DNA from: Bacteroidota bacterium
GTDB taxonomy: Bacteria; Bacteroidota; Bacteroidia; Bacteroidales; CAIXZF01
Assembly (NCBI GenBank): GCA_022709385.1
Contig: JAKLIX010000023.1
Coordinates: 1-58,202, forward strand
DNA: 58,202 nt
Reading direction: 5' to 3'
A model generated the notes under the pieces. That model saw nothing but the letters and a program-made list of their open reading frames with translations, searched no databases and had not been told where the DNA came from. Shown piece by piece: positions 34,449 to 43,149 of the stretch. Positions within the stretch are counted from its first letter, which is position 1. The number at the start of each line of letters is the position of its first letter. The position numbers and the translations under genes are program-made.

Positions 34449-35522
34449 ATGAATGCCCTTTTACGAATCCTGGCTGGACTGTTACTTCCCTGTATTTGTT
34501 ATGGCCAGGCACTGGACAAGCCCGTCCCTTTGCGGAAGGAACAAACCCGGCTGACAATTTACAGGATAAAGTCGGATCTACTTAAAAACAGGGGTTTTCC
34601 CATGCTGGTCAACGGAGTGTCCATGGCCACCATGTGGCCTGCTTCCCGTTTTGAAATGTTGTTGAAGCCGGGCTGGACGGAACTGCTGATTGATACCGAT
34701 CCGCCAGTCCAATTGGAAGTCAGGCTGCTGGCCGGACAGGATAATTATCTGAAATTATTTGTTGTGGAGGACAGCAGCGGCCTGCGTGCCGGAATGGCAT
34801 TGGCAGAGCCTTCCGAAGCCCTGGAATACCTTGCGGGTAACAGACTCAGAAAACTCGGCTCCTATGACCCGGTAAAAGATTCTCTCGACCGGATCAGAAC
34901 CCGGCTGCACCTGGAGGGTCCCGATGCCTTCAGCCTCGGTGCACAGCTCGGCTTTGGCCCCGGCTTTCACGGCCTGGAGATGGTAACACTTGCCAACGGA
35001 AAAACATCGAAGCTGAGTGCCGGCGGAGGTGGACACTTTGGCCTTACTGCTGCATACCGTTTTACCAGGAATATCGAAGTACAGGCAGAGGCGGGAGTCC
35101 AGTCCGGCGGCCTTACCCCCACTGTCAGCAACGCAGAGGCCTCTTTCACCCGTTATGTTCTCGCAGCCGCCATCACTTACGGCATTGCTTTCGGAAAGAG
35201 TTTCAGGTTCAGTATCGGACCGGGGATCATCACCAGTTTCGAACCTTCGCTCGATGCCGACCTAAGCAAACTGCAGAACGGCTACAAGGCGACATTTGAT
35301 TACAAACCCTCACAGGGTTACTATGTCATCACCGGACTGGATTATTACTTCAAATCCTGGGCAATCGGAATGGGTATCCAGTACCAGTACAACGAATACA
35401 CCCTGAATTCCGCAGTGGTCGACGGCTACCGTATCCCCCTGAACAACAGCGGACTCGACCCCTTCAGACACCTGAACGGCAGCGGAATGTTCGTGTTGTG
35501 GAATGTGAAGTACTTTCTTTGA
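34449..35522 (+). CDS. Outer-membrane beta-barrel protein
   Basis: ATG 34449 gives a signal peptide (MNALLRILAGLLLPCICYGQA); the frame opening at 34395 only adds upstream residues. The N-terminal half has a small beta domain (TIYRIKSDLLKNRG, then LIDTDPPVQLEV) of the kind that resembles DUF2846. From about residue 160 amphipathic strands alternate (FSLGAQLGFGPG, HFGLTAAYRF, IEVQAEAGVQSG, FRFSIGPGI, AIGMGIQYQY), ending FVLWNVKYFL with a C-terminal aromatic-hydrophobic pattern, as in small OmpA/OmpW-like barrels. TATCTTTG at 34436 is a possible -7 element very close to the start. Function unknown. Confidence 0.7.
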   Translation: MNALLRILAGLLLPCICYGQALDKPVPLRKEQTRLTIYRIKSDLLKNRGFPMLVNGVSMATMWPASRFEMLLKPGWTELLIDTDPPVQLEVRLLAGQDNYLKLFVVEDSSGLRAGMALAEPSEALEYLAGNRLRKLGSYDPVKDSLDRIRTRLHLEGPDAFSLGAQLGFGPGFHGLEMVTLANGKTSKLSAGGGGHFGLTAAYRFTRNIEVQAEAGVQSGGLTPTVSNAEASFTRYVLAAAITYGIAFGKSFRFSIGPGIITSFEPSLDADLSKLQNGYKATFDYKPSQGYYVITGLDYYFKSWAIGMGIQYQYNEYTLNSAVVDGYRIPLNNSGLDPFRHLNGSGMFVLWNVKYFL

Positions 35523-35725
35523 TGGCATCGTAGTGATCTTAACCTGATAAATACTGTGCATCATTCCTTTTCTGTCCATCAGGTTTTATTCTCCTGCTTG
35601 GGCAGGTTTCTTTAGAAATCTTCAATACCGAAAAAACACAGGACCGCAATGTGTGTTTCCAGAGTCATCGGTAAAATGAACCTAACCGAACATTGCGTTC
35701 CGGCAGAAACCGTTAAAGCGTTTAT

Positions 35726-36100
35726 TTACAGTGGTTTATACAGAACAAGGTCAATCTCTTTCACCTTTCTAAAGCTTGAATCAGCAGTAATTAAAGGTAT
35801 ATTTAGGTAAGCAGCCGTCGATGCAATAATGGCATCTGGCAATTTTAACGAATACGCTGTACGGAGATTTACAGACAAATCCTTTATTGCCTGGTTAAGG
35901 TCGACAACGAAACAATGCTTCACGAAATCTGCTATTATATCCTTTTCAGTTCTTGAGATACCTTTAAAAGACAACAATTCGAGTTCTGTTATTACCGAAA
36001 TAAAAACCTGCTTTTCATGAAGCAGGTCAGCCAATGTTTGATCTCCCCCAAGTAAGTATAGAATGATATTGGTATCACAAACCAGCTTAATTCCACTCAT
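35726..36100 (-). CDS. PIN-domain toxin (VapC-like)
   Basis: The 124-residue protein has the PIN acidic residues in order: CDTNIILYLL (Asp9), ITELELLS (Glu about 39), LPDAIIASTAAY (Asp about 93) and LITADSSF (Asp about 110). PIN toxins are Mg-dependent RNases, often cutting tRNA. The start codon overlaps the 3' end of a 54-codon upstream gene that is the likely antitoxin, the usual order for such pairs. Confidence 0.85.
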   Translation of the reverse strand: MSGIKLVCDTNIILYLLGGDQTLADLLHEKQVFISVITELELLSFKGISRTEKDIIADFVKHCFVVDLNQAIKDLSVNLRTAYSLKLPDAIIASTAAYLNIPLITADSSFRKVKEIDLVLYKPL

Positions 36101-36251
36101 TCCTCATAAGTTTTTGCAATTCAAGAGGGTCATTCAAAATTTTAATTGAACCGCAATATTTATGGGCATCCAGTTTTTTTCTGACTTTAATCCTGCGGAT
36201 CTTTTCAAGGATCACCCTGATTGATGAGCCTTTCCTTACGATGGTTACCAT
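36087..36251 (-). CDS. Small antitoxin upstream of the PIN toxin
   Basis: A 54-codon frame starts at ATG 36251 with MVTIVRKGSSIRVILEKIRR and ends RNEWN, stop at 36087-36089, overlapping the toxin start by 14 bases. It is basic and short, with an N-terminal beta-then-helix pattern as in small VapB-like antitoxins. It would bind the toxin and autoregulate the pair. The assignment rests on length, overlap and order. Confidence 0.65.
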   Translation of the reverse strand: MVTIVRKGSSIRVILEKIRRIKVRKKLDAHKYCGSIKILNDPLELQKLMRNEWN

Positions 36252-36336
36252 GTCTTCATGTTTTATGCAAAGATACGACTGAATGATTAATAAGCGGCAA
36301 TCGGATTAATTGTCGGGTTATTGGCTGATGATATAC

Positions 36337-36377
36337 TGAATCTTAGTGAAAATGCGAAGCAATTTTCGCTTAGATTC
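36337..36377. other. Hairpin in 423-bp non-coding gap
   Basis: GAATCTTAGTGAAAAT and ATTTTCGCTTAGATTC pair at 14 of 16 positions around an 8-base loop. A second, smaller pair (ACCCTGTT 36554-36561 / AACAGGGT 36578-36585) lies 90 bases after the floxA stop and may help end that operon, although no T-run follows. Nothing else was recognised between 36252 and 36674. Confidence 0.4.
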
Positions 36378-36674
36378 TTTATACCGATGACTCTGGGAAC
36401 ACTTTTTTCGCATTCCTGTGTTCTTTCGGTATACTTATGATGCCATGTATTAATCGTAGGACCTGGATTTCATGAGTCAGGTGATACTTCCTGCCGGTCT
36501 TGAAATCGGATGGAATGATGGCAATCGCAGGTTCATGGAATGATTATACTCATAACCCTGTTTTCTTGCCAGCAGGGAACAGGGTATTGTTGAAAAGAAT
36601 GCTTCTCCTCAGTGTGAATAATGAGTTGATGCTTCAACTCCGCTTGACATGGCTAAACAAACTGACCACAAATA

Positions 36675-37514
36675 TCAGAATTCCTGCGGCAGTTGCTTCA
36701 TCTGTTGAAGCGTGAACACAGGGCCGTCCTTACACACGTAAACTTTGCCGATATTGCAGCGGCCGCACTTGCCGAAACCGCATTTCATGCGGTTTTCGAG
36801 GGTAGTATACACCATGTCATCCGGGAAACCGTACTTTTCGAGCACGGGGAAAGTGAATTTGATCATGATGGGCGGGCCACAGACAATCGCGATGGTATCC
36901 TGTGATTTCGGTGCGATCTTATCGAGTACGGTGGGAACAAAGCCCACTTCTCCTTTCCAGTCAGGTGTTTCACCGCCCGGATCCACCGTCAGCACCAGGT
37001 TCACGTCGGGACGGCTTTTCCATTCCTCCAGTTCGTGTTTATAAACCAGATCATCGACAGTGCGGGCGCCGTAAAGGATGGTCACGTCCTTGAATTTCTC
37101 CCTCAGGTCGAGGCAGTTCCAGATGACGCAGCGCATGGGTGGCAGCGCGATACCCCCGGCGATGAACAGCAGGCTTTTACCGTACCACGCTTCGATAGGG
37201 AAGGTGTTGCCGTAAGGTCCGCGGAATCCGATCGTATCTCCGGCATCAAGGGTTGCCAGGGCCGTGGTGACCCTGCCGGCCTGGCGGAAGGTGCATTCGA
37301 TATAACCCTCGCGTGTAGGGGAAGAGGCGATGCAAAAGGTGGATTCTCCTTCACCGAAAACGGAGTACTCCCCAAACTGTCCGGCTTTAAAGTTGAAAGC
37401 AGCGGCATCGGCTTCATTGCTGAATTTCAGCCGGAAGGTTTTGACAAACGGAGCCTCATCTGTAACCTTCTCAATTTGCATGAGATACGGTAAGTAAATA
37501 TTATCCTGTTCCAT
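36675..37514 (-). CDS. floxA: FloxA-like FAD/NAD(P)-binding subunit
   Basis: A ferredoxin-reductase-type flavoprotein of 279 residues. The FAD-binding half has FKAGQFGEYSVFGEGESTFCIAS (about 43-65), the NAD(P) half has LLFIAGGIALPPMRCV (about 114-129) and CGPPIMIKF, and a C-terminal [2Fe-2S]-type cluster has CGFGKCGRCNIGKVYVCKDGP (about 244-264). It matches the FAD/NAD(P) subunit of Flox complexes and of dihydroorotate and sulfite reductase electron-transfer subunits. In Flox-Hdr it takes electrons from NADH. It is the last gene of the operon, two bases after floxB. Confidence 0.85.
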   Translation of the reverse strand: MEQDNIYLPYLMQIEKVTDEAPFVKTFRLKFSNEADAAAFNFKAGQFGEYSVFGEGESTFCIASSPTREGYIECTFRQAGRVTTALATLDAGDTIGFRGPYGNTFPIEAWYGKSLLFIAGGIALPPMRCVIWNCLDLREKFKDVTILYGARTVDDLVYKHELEEWKSRPDVNLVLTVDPGGETPDWKGEVGFVPTVLDKIAPKSQDTIAIVCGPPIMIKFTFPVLEKYGFPDDMVYTTLENRMKCGFGKCGRCNIGKVYVCKDGPVFTLQQMKQLPQEF

Positions 37515-37516
37515 GG

Positions 37517-38533
37517 TCAGACCTCCGCAATATTAATCAGGTGTTCACTCAGGTTCATATCCACCGGACAGGCACGGCTGCAGCGGCCGCAACCCACGCA
37601 GCCGATCACACCCAGCCGTTCCGGCATATAGGAGAACTTGTGCAGCACCCGCTGACGCCAGCGCTGGCTCTGTACTTCGCGTGGATTATGCCCTGAAGTG
37701 TGAATGGTAAACAGTCCAAAGCCACAGGAATCCCAGCAGCGTATCCTTTCTCCCTTACTCACGGCTGCCTCATCCTGTATATCGAAGCAGGCACAGGTCG
37801 GACAAACATAGGCGCAGGCACCGCAGCCGATGCAACGCAGGCTCTGTTCTATCCAAACAGGATGCTCAAACATGCCCATGCATTTCTGCACCAGGCCTTC
37901 CACTTCAAAACGGGGTTTCACCTCAGCAAGAAATTTATCCTTTTCGATGCCGGGATCCGCTTCAAACAGGGCAGCGTATTTCTCTGTCAGCGCCTTCCCT
38001 TTTTCTGTCACGATCTCTGCAAGATAGTCCCCGCCATCGAATCTGGTCAGCAGGATGTCGCTGCCGCGGGTGCTGCCCGGATGGCCTTTTACCGAGGTGC
38101 AAAAGCAGTAATCATCCTTTTGGGCGCAACTGATGCTGATCAGGGTGGTCCTTTTCAACCGTTCGTTGTAGAGTTCATCCTTATAATCCCAGTTGAAAAT
38201 GGCCGTCAGGCTGTCGAAACCGTCCGCGTCGCAGGGCCTGCATCCCAGCACAACCACTGGTGGGAAAGCCGCCAGCTGAGTCCCTTCCTGCCGGATGCCT
38301 TCCTGGGAGATGCTGAAATCAAGGATCTTCTCGATTTTCGGGAAGGCAACGAACTTGGGTGACTGATTGCTCACGATATAGTCTTCCGTCATGTCGGCAA
38401 AGGTCTCTATCGTGTCAAAAACCACCTGCGTTTCTTTCTTCTGCGGGGCGTATATCATGTTCCCGTCGGATCTCATCATATCGACGAGCCGCTCCAGGGA
38501 AGATCTTTTCAGTAATTTCCTTTCGATTTCCAT
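37517..38533 (-). CDS. floxB: FloxB-like [4Fe-4S] subunit
   Basis: The 338-residue protein has a C-terminal dicluster ferredoxin region, CIGCGACAYVCPTC (about 235-248) and CVGCGRCSRACPVD (about 312-325), after a 220-residue domain of the hydrogenase/sulfite-reductase A type, which includes VVVLGCRPCDADGF. Such subunits relay electrons between the FAD subunit and the next iron-sulfur subunits. It is tightly spaced with floxC (3 bases) and floxA (2 bases). Confidence 0.8.
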   Translation of the reverse strand: MEIERKLLKRSSLERLVDMMRSDGNMIYAPQKKETQVVFDTIETFADMTEDYIVSNQSPKFVAFPKIEKILDFSISQEGIRQEGTQLAAFPPVVVLGCRPCDADGFDSLTAIFNWDYKDELYNERLKRTTLISISCAQKDDYCFCTSVKGHPGSTRGSDILLTRFDGGDYLAEIVTEKGKALTEKYAALFEADPGIEKDKFLAEVKPRFEVEGLVQKCMGMFEHPVWIEQSLRCIGCGACAYVCPTCACFDIQDEAAVSKGERIRCWDSCGFGLFTIHTSGHNPREVQSQRWRQRVLHKFSYMPERLGVIGCVGCGRCSRACPVDMNLSEHLINIAEV

Positions 38534-38536
38534 GGC

Positions 38537-39340
38537 TCAGCGGATAAAGTTTTCTTTGTCGTTGGGTTTAAAGGAGGAAAGCAGCGACTCCATGCCGGCA
38601 TCCAAACCGGCCGTGACGCCAAAATCCGCCTCCACATCCATCACTCCCTTGAAAGTCAGCAGGTGGATGGGGATGTCGACGGGACATGCTCTGCCGCATT
38701 CGCCGCAGTTGATGCAGCGTCCGGCAAGGTGCATGGCCCGCAGGATATGCCATTCGAAGCTGCCCAGGTCGTTGGCGGCGATGGGAATCCACTGGGGTCT
38801 GTTGCTCTCGACAAAGCAGCGGATACAGTAACACATCGGACAGGCTGCCCGGCAGGCGTAACATTTGATGCATCGCGACAGTTCATCCTTCCAGTAAGCC
38901 CATTTCTCTTCCATGCTCATGCCATCCAGTTTGGCAAGCTCGTCTTTTTCACCGGCGCTCAGCCCCACATCCTGACCGGAAAGCCAATGCTCCATGGGTT
39001 TAAACCCATCAAATTCAATGAGTTTCCCTTCAGGTGTAATGCCAAGAACATGTACATCTGCCTCTGTCAGCTGATATTCCGATGCTACCTGCAAGATGCT
39101 CCGCATCACCGGGATGGTGGCAACGATACCCCTGCGGCCAAGGTGTTTCACCTCGTGTTTCATCAAATACACCGCCAGGTTCTGCTTGCAACGCTCATCG
39201 AAAATCAGTTTCTCACTGTCCTCCGGCTTTAGTGCAAATACCGCCCGGGTCCGGCCGGCAGTCCCCTCAGCATACCCTATAATAACGGCAACCTGCTGCT
39301 TCTCAAGTAGTTCTTTTGCCTTCTGCTTCAGCTCATCCAT
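38537..39340 (-). CDS. floxC: FloxC-like [4Fe-4S] subunit
   Basis: The 267-residue protein carries cysteine clusters CIKCYACRAACPMCYCIRC (about 166-184) and CINCGECGRACPVD (about 213-226), following a domain with VIIGYAEGTAGRTRAVF and the segment IVATIPVMRSIL, as in the F420H2-dehydrogenase/hydrogenase beta-like Flox subunit. Its start overlaps floxD by eight bases. It is a predicted electron relay between FloxB and FloxD/Hdr. Confidence 0.75.
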   Translation of the reverse strand: MDELKQKAKELLEKQQVAVIIGYAEGTAGRTRAVFALKPEDSEKLIFDERCKQNLAVYLMKHEVKHLGRRGIVATIPVMRSILQVASEYQLTEADVHVLGITPEGKLIEFDGFKPMEHWLSGQDVGLSAGEKDELAKLDGMSMEEKWAYWKDELSRCIKCYACRAACPMCYCIRCFVESNRPQWIPIAANDLGSFEWHILRAMHLAGRCINCGECGRACPVDIPIHLLTFKGVMDVEADFGVTAGLDAGMESLLSSFKPNDKENFIR

Positions 39341-39785
39341 GGGTCACCTCCTTTTCTGTTGCTTTCCCGGCCAGGTCATGATAGGCTTTGTAAGGCCCCA
39401 GTGCACGGACTTCTTCCACGGTCGCATTGACCAGCTGTGCCCACTTGGCTCCTTCAGCCGCCGATACCCATGACCAGGTGATGCGGCGGGAGTCAATGCC
39501 GGTGAATTCCAGCAAACGCCGAAAAACCATCCAACGCCTGCGGGCATGGAAATTACCCGTGGAATAATGGCAGTCATTAGGATGGCAGCCCGACACGATG
39601 ACCCCGTCGGCTCCGTTGGCAAAGGCCTTCAACAACAACATAAAGTCGATGCGGCCCGTACACGGAAAACGGATGATCTTTACGTTGGGTGCATATTTGA
39701 TGCGGCTGGTACCGGTCAGGTCGGCTCCGGCATACGTGCACCAGTTACACACAAACGCAACGATCTTAGGTTCAAAATCAGCCAT
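39333..39785 (-). CDS. floxD: FloxD/MvhD-like [2Fe-2S] subunit
   Basis: A 150-residue member of the MvhD/FlpD family: FVCNWCTYAGADL (about 12-24), IRFPCTGRID (about 38-47), GVIVSGCHPNDCHY (about 60-74). MvhD connects a hydrogenase or Flox module to HdrA. Finding it in the same operon as hdrA supports physical coupling of Flox and Hdr here. It follows the small unknown gene by 17 bases. Confidence 0.9.
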   Translation of the reverse strand: MADFEPKIVAFVCNWCTYAGADLTGTSRIKYAPNVKIIRFPCTGRIDFMLLLKAFANGADGVIVSGCHPNDCHYSTGNFHARRRWMVFRRLLEFTGIDSRRITWSWVSAAEGAKWAQLVNATVEEVRALGPYKAYHDLAGKATEKEVTHG

Positions 39786-39802
39786 TGCTAAATATTTTTA
39801 AA

Positions 39803-40150
39803 TCATTCACTTACCTTCTTAAGGCGGTAGCGGTAGTAGCGCGGATCAAACTGGTCTGTCCATTGATTCCAGATGGCAGGGGTAATGATCCTGCCATCGG
39901 GCATATACAGCTTTCTTGCGTAAATCGCAATCACAGGATTGAAAACCAAGTCATTGACACCGAGAATATAGCTTTCCTCCGCAGCCGGATCTTCTTTTTT
40001 CTCTGCTTCATGATGAACTTCATATCCGTTATGCTCCAGGATCTCTTTCAGAAACTGCATCCGGTTCGGGTTAAGTCCGCTTTCAACCACGGTGCAGCGG
40101 ATGCCTCCGATCTCGGCAATGATATGTTTTCCTTTTGTCAGTCCAGACAT
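39803..40150 (-). CDS. Unknown 115-residue protein between nuoN and floxD
   Basis: No family is recognised. It is soluble, without cysteines suited to a cluster except Cys19. It contains a helix LNPNRMQFLKEILEHNGYEV, an acidic linker (KKEDPAAEES) and the ending LYMPDGRIITPAIWNQW followed by YYRYRLKK. It is in line with nuoN (23-base gap) and floxD (17 bases), so it belongs to the operon. It could be an assembly factor or a linker between the membrane arm and the Flox module. That is inference from place alone. Confidence 0.6.
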   Translation of the reverse strand: MSGLTKGKHIIAEIGGIRCTVVESGLNPNRMQFLKEILEHNGYEVHHEAEKKEDPAAEESYILGVNDLVFNPVIAIYARKLYMPDGRIITPAIWNQWTDQFDPRYYRYRLKKVSE

Positions 40151-40173
40151 ATGCGTGTGTTATTGATGGTTGA

Positions 40174-41598
40174 TTATAATCCGAATGACAGGCTTTTAAT
40201 ATAATCGAAGATGGGGCTGGCAAAACCTACGATCACCATACCGGCGATACAAATGGCCAGGCCGAGGCGGGTGTAGTTGTCCGAGCGGAATCGTCCTATG
40301 GCGTCCTCGCTTTTGGTCAGGAACATGGCCTTTACGATCAGCAGATAGTAGTAAAGGGAAATGATGGTGTTCAGTACGGCGATGGTCAGCAACCAGTAAT
40401 ACCCTTGTTCCGCTACGGCAAGGAAGAGGAAAAACTTGCCAAAGAAGCCGGCCACCGGCGGGATACCGGCCAGGGAGAACATGGCCAGCATCATGGTGAG
40501 GGCAAGTTTGGGGTTGGTCCTGTAAAAACCCACATAGTCATCCATATTCTCCTTGCCGCCTGTGGCGTTCGACACGGCTGCCACCACGCCGAAGGCACCG
40601 AGATTGGAGAAAATGTAAACCAAAACGTAATATACCACGGTAGCCATGCCAAGCTGTGTCCCTGCGATCACCCCGAGCAAAATAAATCCGGCTTGTGAAA
40701 TAGAGGAAAAGGCAAGGAATCGTTTCAGGTTGTTCTGGCGGATGGCAAACAGGTTACCGATGGTCATCGTAAGCACCGAGATCACCCAGATCACGTTCTG
40801 CCAGAGCGGAGAAATAAAGCGGAAAGCGGTGACCAGGATGATGCTGAAGATGAACAGGGCGGCACCTTTGGATACCACCGACAGATAGGAAGTTACGTTT
40901 ACCGGCGCTCCTTCATACACATCTGCCGTCCACAGGTGGAAAGGAACCATGGAGATTTTGAAGGCCATCCCGGTAAAGAAAAAGATAAAGGCAAGCACCT
41001 GCAGGGAAGAGCCGGCATACAACTGGCTTACCTGTTCGAAGTAAATGCTGCCCGTGGTTCCGTATACCATACTGATACCGTAAAGCATAATGCCCGACGA
41101 CAACGCAGAGGAAAGAATCAGCTTGATACCTGCTTCGGATGATTTGTTGCTGAGCTTGTCGAATGCAGCCATGGCGGCAATGGGAATGGTGGCAAGCTCC
41201 AGTCCCAGGTAAAACATCAGAAAGTCGCCGGACGATACCATAAAATTCATTCCGATCAGGGTACAGAGGATCAGCAGGTAAAACTCGCTGACTTTGTTCC
41301 GGTTGGCTTCGAGGTTCAGCCACTTTGCACCCTGGATGAAAACCACCAGGGCCCCGATATTCAGGATGTTTTTCATCAACTGATGAAGCTGACTGGTCTG
41401 GTACATGCCTCCGAACAATGTTCCCTCCGGAAGCGAAAGAAAGCCGGCCACCGTTACCAGCGTCATCAGCACAATGGCCCAGTGCCGGATCACCTGCTTT
41501 CTGTCATCGTGCAGAAAGATCTCCAGGACAAGGAGGATCACCGTCACCAGGGTGAGCAGGATCTCGTGCCGCATCAGTAAAAAATCTTCTATCCTCAT
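40174..41598 (-). CDS. nuoN: NuoN, antiporter-like membrane subunit of complex I
   Basis: A 474-residue protein with about 14 membrane helices. The channel glutamate lies in FYLGLELATIPIAAM, and the charged residues and broken helix in VPFHLWTADVYEGAPV and YLSVVSKGAALF. Length and motifs are normal for NuoN, one of three Mrp-related pump subunits. It follows nuoM by 30 bases. Confidence 0.95.
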   Translation of the reverse strand: MRIEDFLLMRHEILLTLVTVILLVLEIFLHDDRKQVIRHWAIVLMTLVTVAGFLSLPEGTLFGGMYQTSQLHQLMKNILNIGALVVFIQGAKWLNLEANRNKVSEFYLLILCTLIGMNFMVSSGDFLMFYLGLELATIPIAAMAAFDKLSNKSSEAGIKLILSSALSSGIMLYGISMVYGTTGSIYFEQVSQLYAGSSLQVLAFIFFFTGMAFKISMVPFHLWTADVYEGAPVNVTSYLSVVSKGAALFIFSIILVTAFRFISPLWQNVIWVISVLTMTIGNLFAIRQNNLKRFLAFSSISQAGFILLGVIAGTQLGMATVVYYVLVYIFSNLGAFGVVAAVSNATGGKENMDDYVGFYRTNPKLALTMMLAMFSLAGIPPVAGFFGKFFLFLAVAEQGYYWLLTIAVLNTIISLYYYLLIVKAMFLTKSEDAIGRFRSDNYTRLGLAICIAGMVIVGFASPIFDYIKSLSFGL

Positions 41599-41628
41599 GG
41601 ATGTGTATGTTTATAGGATGAATACTGC

Positions 41629-43137
41629 TTAATGTATAAAACTTATCATATTCAGTCTGTCCATGATGGGACCGAGGCTGTTGGTGATCATGTTCGACAA
41701 CCAGAGCGGGGCAATGCCGATCCCGGCAATGCCGGCGATCAGAAAGCCTACCGAAATCCTTTCATACCAGGTGGCATCCGTAAACTGGTGATACCAGGGT
41801 TCCCTGACCGGGCCCTGCAACAGAATACCGACCACTCTGAGGATATATACCGCCGTGATCACGATGGAGGCACAGGCGATGACGGTGGCTACCCGGTAAA
41901 AGGTGCCGGTGTTCTGCCACGAACCGACAAAGACGGTCATCTCTGCCACAAAGCCGCTGAAACCCGGAAGTCCCAGCGATGCAAGTCCGGCGATCACATA
42001 GGCCACGGCCAGAAAGGGAATCACCCGCATCAGTCCTCCCATCTCATCGATGATACGGGTGTGGGTACGTCCGTAAATCATGCCGATCAGGGCAAAGAAG
42101 AGGGCCGTCATGATCCCGTGTGAAACCATCTGCATGATGGCGCCGTTAATCGCTGTCTCGTTCATCATCAGCAGGGCAAACAGCACCAGGCCGCAGTGAC
42201 TCACGGAGGAGTATGCATTGATATATTTCAGGTCTTTTTGCATGATGGCGCCGAATGCTCCGTAAACGACGCTGATGGTGGTCAGTATCAGGAAGATCCA
42301 ACTCAGATCATGGGCTGCTTCAGGCATCAGAAACATGGCCACGCGAAAACAGCCGTAACCGCCGAGCTTCATCAGAACCCCTGCATGAAGCATGGAAACG
42401 GCAGTCGGAGCCGAGGAGTGACCGTCGGGCGACCAGGTGTGCAGCGGAAACAAAGCACCGAGGATACCAAAACCCACAAATGTCATGGGGAAAAGGAAGT
42501 ACTGCATCTGGATCGGAATCTGAACCTTACTGATCTCAATGAAATTGAAGGTGTATGGCCCTCCGTCGGGGGCTGAATGGAAATACAAACCGATCAATCC
42601 TACCAGCAACAGGGCGGAACCTCCCATCAGCATCAGGGTCAGTTTCATGGCCGAATACTCCTTGGGCCCGCTTCCCCAGATACCGATTAATAAATACATC
42701 GGCAACACGGCCAGCTCATAAAACAAAAACATGGTGAACAGATCCGTGCAGATGAAGAATCCGAATACCCCCGTGGCCAAAAGGATCAGGGTGGCGAAAA
42801 ACTCCCGGAACTGGAATTTCACTTCCCACGAAGCAAAGATCCCCGTGAAAATCACCAGGGAAGTCAGGGCCACCATGGCCACCGATATGCCATCGACACC
42901 CACGGTATACCGGATGTTCAGGGCCGGAAACCACAGATAATCATGATAAAAAAGAAATTCTGCCATGTTGCCTGCCTTGCGTTCGGCCAGGTACCTGAAA
43001 ACCAGCACGGCAGCCAGCACAAGCTGAATGCTCATCCCTATGGCAGCCGTCCATTTGGCCTGTTTGTCATTCCGGCTTACGATGATCCCTAAGACGGTAA
43101 GCAGCGGTACAATGATGAAATAGCTGAGAAAATCCAT
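41629..43137 (-). CDS. nuoM: NuoM, antiporter-like membrane subunit of complex I
   Basis: A 502-residue polytopic protein with the NuoM channel glutamate in LFYELAVLPMYLLIGIWG and the segment FPLHTWSPDGHSSAPTAVSM followed by LHAGVLMKLGGYG, which carries the essential Lys. It is full length. It pumps ions as part of the distal membrane arm. Confidence 0.95.
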   Translation of the reverse strand: MDFLSYFIIVPLLTVLGIIVSRNDKQAKWTAAIGMSIQLVLAAVLVFRYLAERKAGNMAEFLFYHDYLWFPALNIRYTVGVDGISVAMVALTSLVIFTGIFASWEVKFQFREFFATLILLATGVFGFFICTDLFTMFLFYELAVLPMYLLIGIWGSGPKEYSAMKLTLMLMGGSALLLVGLIGLYFHSAPDGGPYTFNFIEISKVQIPIQMQYFLFPMTFVGFGILGALFPLHTWSPDGHSSAPTAVSMLHAGVLMKLGGYGCFRVAMFLMPEAAHDLSWIFLILTTISVVYGAFGAIMQKDLKYINAYSSVSHCGLVLFALLMMNETAINGAIMQMVSHGIMTALFFALIGMIYGRTHTRIIDEMGGLMRVIPFLAVAYVIAGLASLGLPGFSGFVAEMTVFVGSWQNTGTFYRVATVIACASIVITAVYILRVVGILLQGPVREPWYHQFTDATWYERISVGFLIAGIAGIGIAPLWLSNMITNSLGPIMDRLNMISFIH

Positions 43138-43149
43138 GATATGTGCGGT

